Positions 16,402-23,872 of a stretch of DNA of 39,876 nucleotides are shown piece by piece. This DNA is from Fen-455 sp050012675 (GTDB taxonomy: Bacteria > Actinomycetota > Acidimicrobiia > Acidimicrobiales > Bog-793), in contig JBEKGS010000024.1 in the NCBI GenBank assembly GCA_050012675.1, positions 1 through 39,876 on the forward strand, in the 5' to 3' direction. How positions within the stretch are numbered: the first letter of the stretch is position 1; each line of letters begins with the position of its first letter. The notes beneath the pieces are model-generated. The model worked only from the letters and a program-made list of their open reading frames with translations, was not told where the DNA came from and made no database searches. The position numbers and the translations under genes were made by a program.

Positions 16402-19400
16402 CTATCGGGCCGGCGGGCCGTCTTGCGAGGGGTCTGCGTGACGCCGCCGCCGGGCGAGCTCGACGGCGGAGTCGGTTGCGAGTGCCACCACCGCGATGAA
16501 CGCGAGTACTCCGGCGGTCTCGAAATTGTGGGGCCAGTCGCTTCCGGGCGAGTAATGATGGCGAACCTGGTCAAAGACGGTGACGGCGCCTGCGGCGCCG
16601 AGGCATGCGACAGCCGAAAGACAGATGATCATCCGCGCCCCACCCCAACGCAGGGCGGCGAAGGAGACGACGCCGGTCGCGCCGGCGATGGAGGGGGCCC
16701 ACGGTGGCGGCAGAACCAGCATCGCCACGCCACCGCAAACCGCCGCGACGAGGACGCACACAGCAAAGCCGGGCGCCGTCCCCTCGGCCGCGAAAGTGGC
16801 TCCCAGAGCTGGCGAGGTGTCGGCAAGCCCGCGGTGAGCAAGGCCCGCGGTTCGGGCTTCCGGCGTGCCTTCAGCCGCTTCGCCGGTGCTCGTGGCCTTT
16901 ATGTGGGGTCCACGGCGCCGGCGCCGGATACGGCCTATGGGAACCAAGCCGAGCACCAGGCAAACAAGCAGGCTGGCGCCGGACACGAGGATGGACGCGG
17001 TCACGATCCTCTGCGGGGCGAACCGGAGCGTGACGACGAAGGTCCCGCTTGGTGGCGTGACGTACCAGCCGTTCGCGTATCCGTCGATGAGTGACGGCGC
17101 CCCGAGAGACTTCCCGCCTGGTCCGCTCGCCTGCCAGCCGGCGTTGAGGCTCTCGCCGAGGACGAGCCAGAAAGGACCGGTGGCGCCCGTGACCTCGAGC
17201 TTGGCAGATGTCGCGCTCGAGGCGAGGAGGCGGACCACAGGTGTCGCCAAGGCCGTTGTCGCGGAGGTGGCGATCGTTCCGGGCGCCGGTGCCGCGGTGC
17301 CGCCTTGGCGCGGAGCCAGAGCCTTGCCTCCGGGGGAGGAGTCGAGCACGAGCCGGTCGAGGTCCCAGCCTGTGACCTTCCCCTCCGTGGCCTCGAGGCT
17401 GTGACTGCCCGGTCCGAGAACGATTCCCTTGGCGTCAGGCCCGCATCCCGAGACTGTCAGGCCCTGTAGCTTCTCGGCGGCGCCTACGGTTCCCGAGATC
17501 TCGAGCCAGACCGGTCGGCCGTCGATGCGCAGCAGCTTCGAGGTGCAGACCGTGGGGATGCGCGCCTTGACCGGCTCGGGCGTGAAGCGGACACCGGGGA
17601 GCCCGATCTCGGCGATCCCGACCGGCATGACGATCGGCTTTCGTGTGTACCAGTTGATGGTCGTGACCTGGCGCACGGCCTCGATCGTGAACCGGATAGT
17701 GCTGCCGGTGAGCACCGGGAAACTGACAGGGACGCTGACCACAGAGTCGATCGCCTTGCCGTCACGCACCGGCGGCACCGCGACGAGATCGTCACCCCCG
17801 GTGTTGGTGGTGATCCTGATCCTTGTCGGCACGGAGTGGCGCCCGTCGGCGATGAGCTCGAGGTCGAGGTGGTCGAAGCTGACGCTTCGGGTGAGCGATG
17901 CCTGCATCCAGGAGCCGATCTGGGCCGGCCCGTCCAAGCCGGGGCTCCAGAAGGTCTTCGGGTTGCCGTCGAAGGCGAAGACGGCCCTGGCGTTCAAGTC
18001 ACCGGGAAGCCGCTCGTTCGAGCCGATGACGGCTCCTCCAAAGACCGTGGGACCGCCGAGCAGGGTGTCGATCTCGTTGTCGGGGATCAGCGCGGACACG
18101 CGCGCCGTGCCGCTCAGGGAGAACGCCCGAGCTGTCGGGAGCCAGAAGGTCCTGCTCAAGGCCAGCTCGGGATCGGAGCGGGGAGGTATCGGCGAGACGC
18201 GGTCTCGGGTCATCACGATGGTGAGACGGTGCGACAGCGAGGAGGCACCGAGCGCCCGTAACAGGTCCGAAGGCATCTGGATCGTCTCGGCGATGCTCAC
18301 GCCGGGAATCCGTACCTCGGAGAAACCGACCCCAGACGCCGCCAGCATCGAGCTGCGTCCCGCCCAGGTGGTCCCGTCGATCGTGATCCGAAGCGTCGTG
18401 AAGGAGCGGGCCGGGAAGCGGACCGTCTGGCCGGCAGCCGTCCGGGAGGCGTCGTTCAGACTCTCCGAGATGGCGTGCGAGCCATCGAACTCGAGGGTGA
18501 CCCGGGTGATCCAGCGGTTGACCGTGGCGCCCAGCACCTGGACGAGGTCGATGTGGTCGGTCGTCACAGGATGCTCGAGGCGGACCTGCAGCCAGTTGCC
18601 TGTCGCATCGGAGAAGGCGGCGACGCTCCAAGCGGTGTCGAGGTTGCCGTCGAAGGCATTTGCCGGCCTGTCCTCGGGGGTTAGCGTGACCGGGTTGCCA
18701 TAGCCGGAGGCCGCCACATATCTGGCTCCGGAGTAGACGGCCACTGTCTCGGCGGCAGGTCGCACGTTCGTGAACAGTGGCAGTGCCACCGAGGTCGGGT
18801 CCGGGCGGGAGGGCTCGGGTTCGACAGGGAGCGTCTCGCCGATGTTGTCGCTCACCGAGGACCAGCGCTGCAGCACCTTGCGGTTCGAGTCGGTGAGCAC
18901 CAGCTGCGCTGCGGGCGTGACCACCTCGCGCAACAGCTTGGCGTCGGAGTCGAGTGTCCCGGCGTAGAAGATGGTGGGGTTGTCGTCGAGCAGTCCGGCG
19001 GCTGCCGCGGCGACGACACCGGCCCCGCTGCCGTCGATCACGACGGGTGCCGAGGCCGGTTCTGTCCTGTAGATCGGGCGGGCGTGCGAGACTGGGAACA
19101 CCGCGATCGGCGGCGGCCAGGGGGCGTTCGCGGGCTCCGCCAGGGCTTCCTCGTCGGTGAGGCTGTACTGAGCCGGCGCCGTGACCGGCACGGGCTTTCC
19201 GAACCCGACAGGCTTGCCGATGCCCGCCGGTGGGGGATCGAAAAGGGCCCAGGTCTCCTGCGGGCGCGGGGTGTTGTAGCGCCAGTAGGCGAGGTTCGAC
19301 TGCAGCACCACATCGCCGGCGCTGAAAAGCCGCGCGATGGGCGCAAGCGTCGAGGGCTCGTAGGTGCCCTGCTGGAGCGTGAGGTCGAAAGCCTGCAGGA

Positions 19401-20919
19401 GGTCGGTCGTCGGGTACGAACCTTGGATGGTCTGCTCACGCAGGACCTCGGGCCGGGTCATGATGCCGGGCCAGATCGTGTCGAAGGTAGTGCCCCAGTC
19501 GTAGGCGGCGAAGTTCTGTCCGGGTTCGATCAGCACGCGCGTGGAGTTCCCCTGAGCGTCGAGATACCGCGCGGCCTGGGCGTAGTACGAGGGGATCTTC
19601 TCGGGAGCCAAGAAGTTCTCCGCGAGGGCGCCTCCTTGCAGCAACGGCGTGGCGTTGGCGACAACCACCGCCGCCAGCGCACAAGCGGCGCCGAGGCCGA
19701 CGCGGGGGAATCGGGACCAAAGCGCCGTGGCACCCACGCCGAGGAGCACGGCGAACCCGAGCACCACAAGCGGCGTGGCGCGGTCGCTCGAACGCAAGGC
19801 GAGCCCGACCGACGAGCCGGACATGAACGCCTTGAGGCCGCGGCCGATGATCGACGGGTCGCTGTAGGGGTGAAGACCCACCGCCAGCACCACCCCGACG
19901 AGGATCAAGGCTACGAAGAATGCCTTTGTGCGCCACCGGGAGAACACGGCGCCGAGACCGGCGAGCAACGGAACGGCGAAGCTCGTAGTGAGGAGCCAGG
20001 CGCTCTCCTCGAGCCTGACGGCCGCCTGCTTCCAGGGCCCGAGCCGGTCGCTCCCGTAGAAGTACCAGTAGCCGAGGCCGCGGACGACCTCTGAGGCGAG
20101 CGAGGTCCCCGCGATCGCCGGCAGGGTCTCGGTGTACTTGAGGACGTTGACGCCGTACGCGCCCTCCACTCGCAGCCCGGCGATCCAGAACAGCGAGACC
20201 CCGAACGAGAGCACGCCCATCTTCACCCCGGCACTGAAGGCGCGCCGCGCCGGTGCGTCACGCATCACGGCAACGGCGTAGACGAGCCACGCAACCGGGG
20301 CGATGCCTGCGTAGATCAGCGAAGTCGCGTTGGTCGCCCCGACGAGGGCCACCACCAAAGCGAACAGAGCAGGGTAGCGCCACCCGCCCCGCCGTACGGA
20401 CAGCACGGCGAACACCACGAGCCACCCGAGACCCGACCAGGGCAGGAGTATCGCCGAGGTCTGCTGGATGTACTGGAGGAGATAAGGGCTGAGCGCGTAG
20501 GCGAGTCCCGCTAGCACGGGGCCCGGGCCGGTGAGGCCGAGCGTCCTTGCCAGGTAGCGGACCCCGGTTCCGGCCGCGAACAAAAGGGTGCCCATCCAGA
20601 GCCGTTGCGCCACCCACATGGGTACGCCGAGCTGAGCGAACACCCAGTAGAAAGGCCCTTGGGGGAACAGGTAGCCGATGTTCTGGTGAGTGACGGTGCC
20701 AGCTGCGATCGACGGGTCCCACATCGACATCGCCGAGCTGAGCAGACGGCCTGGATCGAGGTAGAGGTACAGCTTGGTGTCGTCGGCGAGCATTCCCGGT
20801 TTGGTCGCGAGCAGGGGGACGTAGGCGAACCCGGCCAGGAGGCCGATCTCCAGGGCTCGCAGCCAACGCGGGCGGGTCCTGTCCGTACGAGCCACGGCCC
20901 GGTTAGTGTAGGCGCCCAT
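16402..20919 (-). CDS. AftD-like alpha-(1->3)-arabinofuranosyltransferase with discoidin-like modules
   Basis: This 1505-aa giant membrane glycosyltransferase has a GT-C/DUF3367 region over about the first 500 residues. Its motifs, LADDTKLYLYLDPGRLL (about 44-60; Asp46-Asp47), MWDPS, GYLFPQGPFYWVF and AQRLWMGTLLF, align by eye with mycobacterial AftD (Rv0236c), which adds arabinofuranose from decaprenyl-phosphate arabinose. Two F5/8-type C (discoidin-like) carbohydrate-binding modules follow, around 735-860 (NAFDGNLDTAWS) and 965-1110 (FAFDGNPKTFWSPG). Further helices lie near 1300 and 1375-1490. ATG 20919 is used; GTG 20895 has TACACT 9 bases upstream and is possible. The gene diverges from coaE and is followed by the araC-type gene. 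Arabinose specificity is inferred. Confidence 0.87.
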   Translation of the reverse strand: MGAYTNRAVARTDRTRPRWLRALEIGLLAGFAYVPLLATKPGMLADDTKLYLYLDPGRLLSSAMSMWDPSIAAGTVTHQNIGYLFPQGPFYWVFAQLGVPMWVAQRLWMGTLLFAAGTGVRYLARTLGLTGPGPVLAGLAYALSPYLLQYIQQTSAILLPWSGLGWLVVFAVLSVRRGGWRYPALFALVVALVGATNATSLIYAGIAPVAWLVYAVAVMRDAPARRAFSAGVKMGVLSFGVSLFWIAGLRVEGAYGVNVLKYTETLPAIAGTSLASEVVRGLGYWYFYGSDRLGPWKQAAVRLEESAWLLTTSFAVPLLAGLGAVFSRWRTKAFFVALILVGVVLAVGLHPYSDPSIIGRGLKAFMSGSSVGLALRSSDRATPLVVLGFAVLLGVGATALWSRFPRVGLGAACALAAVVVANATPLLQGGALAENFLAPEKIPSYYAQAARYLDAQGNSTRVLIEPGQNFAAYDWGTTFDTIWPGIMTRPEVLREQTIQGSYPTTDLLQAFDLTLQQGTYEPSTLAPIARLFSAGDVVLQSNLAYWRYNTPRPQETWALFDPPPAGIGKPVGFGKPVPVTAPAQYSLTDEEALAEPANAPWPPPIAVFPVSHARPIYRTEPASAPVVIDGSGAGVVAAAAAGLLDDNPTIFYAGTLDSDAKLLREVVTPAAQLVLTDSNRKVLQRWSSVSDNIGETLPVEPEPSRPDPTSVALPLFTNVRPAAETVAVYSGARYVAASGYGNPVTLTPEDRPANAFDGNLDTAWSVAAFSDATGNWLQVRLEHPVTTDHIDLVQVLGATVNRWITRVTLEFDGSHAISESLNDASRTAAGQTVRFPARSFTTLRITIDGTTWAGRSSMLAASGVGFSEVRIPGVSIAETIQMPSDLLRALGASSLSHRLTIVMTRDRVSPIPPRSDPELALSRTFWLPTARAFSLSGTARVSALIPDNEIDTLLGGPTVFGGAVIGSNERLPGDLNARAVFAFDGNPKTFWSPGLDGPAQIGSWMQASLTRSVSFDHLDLELIADGRHSVPTRIRITTNTGGDDLVAVPPVRDGKAIDSVVSVPVSFPVLTGSTIRFTIEAVRQVTTINWYTRKPIVMPVGIAEIGLPGVRFTPEPVKARIPTVCTSKLLRIDGRPVWLEISGTVGAAEKLQGLTVSGCGPDAKGIVLGPGSHSLEATEGKVTGWDLDRLVLDSSPGGKALAPRQGGTAAPAPGTIATSATTALATPVVRLLASSATSAKLEVTGATGPFWLVLGESLNAGWQASGPGGKSLGAPSLIDGYANGWYVTPPSGTFVVTLRFAPQRIVTASILVSGASLLVCLVLGLVPIGRIRRRRRGPHIKATSTGEAAEGTPEARTAGLAHRGLADTSPALGATFAAEGTAPGFAVCVLVAAVCGGVAMLVLPPPWAPSIAGATGVVSFAALRWGGARMIICLSAVACLGAAGAVTVFDQVRHHYSPGSDWPHNFETAGVLAFIAVVALATDSAVELARRRRHADPSQDGPPAR

Positions 20920-20934
20920 GTCGTCGCCCGGCGA

Positions 20935-20949
20935 GGCACCAGTGGTGCC
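20935..20949. promoter_or_regulatory. Perfect palindrome between aftD-like gene and coaE
   Basis: GGCACCAGTGGTGCC has 7-bp arms around one central base. It lies in the 63-base gap between the divergent starts at 20919 (-) and 20983 (+), a good place for a dimeric repressor site. No regulator is identified. Confidence 0.45.
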
Positions 20950-20982
20950 GGCCGAAACTGAGTCCGCGCTTGGGCGTGCACG

Positions 20983-21621
20983 TTGATCGTCGTCGGCCTC
21001 ACAGGCGGGATCGGTGCTGGGAAGTCGACTGTAGGCGCCATGCTGGCCGAGCGCGGGGCCGCTTTGATCGATGCCGACGAGGTGGCGCGAGAAGTCGTCG
21101 AGCCCGGGCGGAGCGCGTACGCGAGGTTGGTGGAGCGCTTCGGTCCGGGCGTGGTCTCTCCCGACGGCGGCCTTGATCGCCGGGCGATCGCCGGCGTCGT
21201 CTTCGGCGATCCGGCGGCGCTCGCCGACTTGAACGCAATCGTCCATCCCGAGGTCCGCGCGCAGATCGCGAGTCGACTTGCGTCGATGGCCACCCACAAA
21301 CGAGTGGTCGTGTTGGACATCGCCTTGTTGGTGGAGGGCTCCGCACCCGATCCTTACGGTCTCGCGGGTGTGATCGTCGTGGACGCACCGGTAGAGCTCG
21401 CCCTGGAACGGCTCGTGACCGGGCGGGGGATGGACCGGTCCGACGCCGAGGCGCGAATCGCCAACCAGGCCAGCCGCTCGGAGCGGATCGCCCGGGCGGA
21501 CTACGTCATCATGAACACGGGCACCCTGGCCGAGCTCGAGGAGATGGTCGGGCTCGCCTGGACCTGGATCGAGGGCCTGGCCCCAGAGCGGACTTCCGGG
21601 GACGGGGGTGGCGGCGCCTGA
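20983..21621 (+). CDS. coaE: Dephospho-CoA kinase
   Basis: This 212-aa enzyme phosphorylates dephospho-CoA, the last step of coenzyme A synthesis. The P-loop GLTGGIGAGKST lies at the very N-terminus (5-16). DADEVAREVV binds substrate, HPEVR and VLDIALLVEG are family signatures, and VVDAPVELALERL with RIANQ belongs to the lid and nucleotide site. TTG 20983 is used because it gives the normal spacing to the P-loop; no upstream ATG or GTG is in frame and no Shine-Dalgarno is clear. Placement before uvrB matches mycobacterial order. M. tuberculosis CoaE carries an extra C-terminal domain that is absent here. Confidence 0.95.
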   Translation: MIVVGLTGGIGAGKSTVGAMLAERGAALIDADEVAREVVEPGRSAYARLVERFGPGVVSPDGGLDRRAIAGVVFGDPAALADLNAIVHPEVRAQIASRLASMATHKRVVVLDIALLVEGSAPDPYGLAGVIVVDAPVELALERLVTGRGMDRSDAEARIANQASRSERIARADYVIMNTGTLAELEEMVGLAWTWIEGLAPERTSGDGGGGA

Positions 21622-21661
21622 CAAGCTCCGCCCGGCCGCTCGCCGGCGCACACCCTCTCGG

Positions 21662-21674
21662 TACCATGCCGAGG
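21662..21674 (+). promoter_or_regulatory. Leaderless -10 box of uvrB
   Basis: TACCAT (21662-21667) is followed by six bases and GTG 21674. It supports this start over the longer frame that overlaps coaE. Confidence 0.55.
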
Positions 21675-23767
21675 TGCCTCCGTTCCGCGTCGTCTCCGAT
21701 TTTCAGCCGGCAGGTGACCAGCCCGCCGCCATCGAGGCGCTGGCCCGCGGGATACAACGTGGCGACCGCTTCCAGGCGTTGCTCGGGATCACCGGGAGCG
21801 GCAAGAGCGCAACGATCGCCTGGACCATCGAGAAGGTGCAGCGCACGACCTTGGTGCTCGCCCCCAACAAGTCGCTCGCGGCCCAGCTCGCCGGTGAGCT
21901 GCGCGGCTTTTTCCCGGACAACCGGGTGGAGTACTTCGTCTCGTATTACGACTACTACCAGCCTGAGGCCTACCTGCCCTCCTCGGACACCTACATCGAG
22001 AAGGACTCGTCGATCAACGACGAGATCGACCGGTTGAGGCACTCCACGACCGCGAGCCTCCTGACGAGAAAAGACGTGATCGTCGTGGCGTCTGTCTCGT
22101 GCATCTACGGGCTCGGGTCTCCCGAGGAATACCGGGACCAGATCCTCCTGCTCTCGCCCGGAGAGACCCACGACCAACGATCGATGCTGTCTCGGCTCGT
22201 GGCGATGCACTACGAACGCAACGACGCGAACCTCGTGAGGGGGAAGTTCCGTGTCCGCGGCGACACGATCGAGGTCCATCCCGCCTACGAGGAGTACGCG
22301 GTGCGCATCGAGCTGTTCGGCGACGAGGTCGAGCGCCTAAGCCGATTCGACGTGCTCACCGGGGAGCTGCTCGGCGATCTCGAGGAACTGCTGATCTTCC
22401 CTGCCACCCATTACGTCGCAGGCGACGAGCGCACGCGTCTGGCGATCGCGTCCATCGAGGTGGAGCTCGGCGAGCGCCTGCGGGAACTGGAGCTGGGCGG
22501 CAAGCTTCTCGAGGCCCAACGCCTGCGGATGCGCACCGAACACGATCTCGAGATGCTCGCCGAGCTCGGCAGCTGCAACGGCGTCGAGAACTACAGCCGC
22601 CACCTCGACGGGCGCGCCCCCGGCCAGGCCCCCTACACCCTGCTCGACTATTTCCCCGAGGACTGGCTGCTCGTGATCGACGAGAGCCACGTCACCGTCC
22701 CCCAGCTCCACGGGCAGTTCGCGGGCGACCGGTCCCGCAAGGAGGTCCTCGTCGAGCACGGCTTCCGCCTCCCCTCGGCCATGGACAACCGGCCCTTGCG
22801 ATTCGAGGAGCTCGAGTCTCGGATCAACCAGTGCGTCTTCCTCTCGGCTACCCCGTCGGACTACGAGATATCGGTCTCGAGCCAGGTGGTCGAGCAGATC
22901 GTGCGGCCGACCGGCCTGGTCGACCCCGAGGTGGTCATAAAGCCCACCAAGGGTCAGATCGACGACCTGATCGCGGAGATCAACACCACGATCGCCCGGG
23001 GCGAGCGTGCGCTCGTCACAACCCTCACCAAGAAGATGGCCGAGGACCTCGCCGACTATCTCCTGGAAACGGGTCTGCGGGTGCGCTACCTGCACTCGAA
23101 CATCGACACGATCGAGCGGATCGAGATTGTGAGGGACCTCCGCCTCGGCGAGTTCGACGTGCTCGTCGGCATCAACCTGCTCCGTGAGGGCCTCGACCTT
23201 CCCGAGGTTGCCCTCGTGGCCATCCTCGACGCCGACAAGGAGGGCTTCCTGCGCTCCAAGACCTCGCTCATCCAGACAATGGGCCGCGCGGCGCGCAACG
23301 TCTCCGGCCGGGTCATCCTCTACGCCGACGTGATCACGGACTCGATGCGGGGAGCCATCTCCGAGACCGAGCGCCGCCGGCTGGTGCAACAGGAGTACAA
23401 CAAGGAGCACGGGATCGACCCGCAGACGATCCGTAAGGCCGTTACCGACCTTGTCGCCCAGTTCCGCAGTGCCGCAGGCGCCGGCGGTGACGGGTTCGCT
23501 GCCGGCTCACCCCTGCCCAGCCGTGCCGGGTCCGATCGGTCGCGCCGCGCCGGGAGAAGAGCTGTGGAGCGGGCCGCCGACCTGCTCGATGTGTCCGTGA
23601 GGGGCGGCGCCGGCAACGGCGAGCTTCCCGTCGACGAGCTCGGAAGGCTGATCGCGACCCTCGAGCGTGAGATGCAAGCCGCCGCCGTCGAGCTGCGTTT
23701 CGAGTACGCGGCCCGCTTGAGAGATGAGATCCGGTCCCTTCGCAGGGAGCTGAGGGAGGTCGGTTGA
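21674..23767 (+). CDS. uvrB: Excinuclease ABC subunit B
   Basis: This 697-aa helicase-like damage verifier of nucleotide excision repair has Walker A GITGSGKSA (about 37). The damage-probing beta-hairpin region is YFVSYYDYYQPEAYLP. Motif II is LLVIDESHVT, with LSATPSDYE, LVTTLTKKMAEDL, GINLLREGLDLPEV and QTMGRAARN. The C-terminal UVR motif (EMQAAAVELRFEYAARLRDE), which binds UvrC, follows a Gly/Arg/Ser-rich linker. GTG 21674 yields PPFRVVSDFQPAGDQP, the normal family N-terminus. uvrA follows after 104 bases. No LexA-type box was seen upstream. Confidence 0.97.
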   Translation: MPPFRVVSDFQPAGDQPAAIEALARGIQRGDRFQALLGITGSGKSATIAWTIEKVQRTTLVLAPNKSLAAQLAGELRGFFPDNRVEYFVSYYDYYQPEAYLPSSDTYIEKDSSINDEIDRLRHSTTASLLTRKDVIVVASVSCIYGLGSPEEYRDQILLLSPGETHDQRSMLSRLVAMHYERNDANLVRGKFRVRGDTIEVHPAYEEYAVRIELFGDEVERLSRFDVLTGELLGDLEELLIFPATHYVAGDERTRLAIASIEVELGERLRELELGGKLLEAQRLRMRTEHDLEMLAELGSCNGVENYSRHLDGRAPGQAPYTLLDYFPEDWLLVIDESHVTVPQLHGQFAGDRSRKEVLVEHGFRLPSAMDNRPLRFEELESRINQCVFLSATPSDYEISVSSQVVEQIVRPTGLVDPEVVIKPTKGQIDDLIAEINTTIARGERALVTTLTKKMAEDLADYLLETGLRVRYLHSNIDTIERIEIVRDLRLGEFDVLVGINLLREGLDLPEVALVAILDADKEGFLRSKTSLIQTMGRAARNVSGRVILYADVITDSMRGAISETERRRLVQQEYNKEHGIDPQTIRKAVTDLVAQFRSAAGAGGDGFAAGSPLPSRAGSDRSRRAGRRAVERAADLLDVSVRGGAGNGELPVDELGRLIATLEREMQAAAVELRFEYAARLRDEIRSLRRELREVG

Positions 23768-23859
23768 GCGCTCGAGACCCCGCTCGGACATTGAGCCGGG
23801 CAACCGGACTTACGGGCCTGTTCGGGACGGGTCCCGGCTCGTCGGCCCAGGGCGCTCGG

Positions 23860-23872
23860 TAGTCTGCGGCCG
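23860..23872 (+). promoter_or_regulatory. Leaderless -10 box of uvrA
   Basis: TAGTCT (23860-23865) is followed by GCGGCC and GTG 23872, the spacing seen at other leaderless starts in this window. Confidence 0.55.

Noticed and set aside
20920..21651. Antisense extension of the aftD-like frame across all of coaE
   Set aside because: Stop-free antisense frames are common at this GC content. The AftD-like sequence begins only after ATG 20919, and coaE is clearly real on the other strand.
23768..23871. LexA/SOS box before uvrA, and likewise before uvrB and uvrC
   Set aside because: No TCGAAC-N4-GTTCGA-like sequence was found in any of the three upstream regions.
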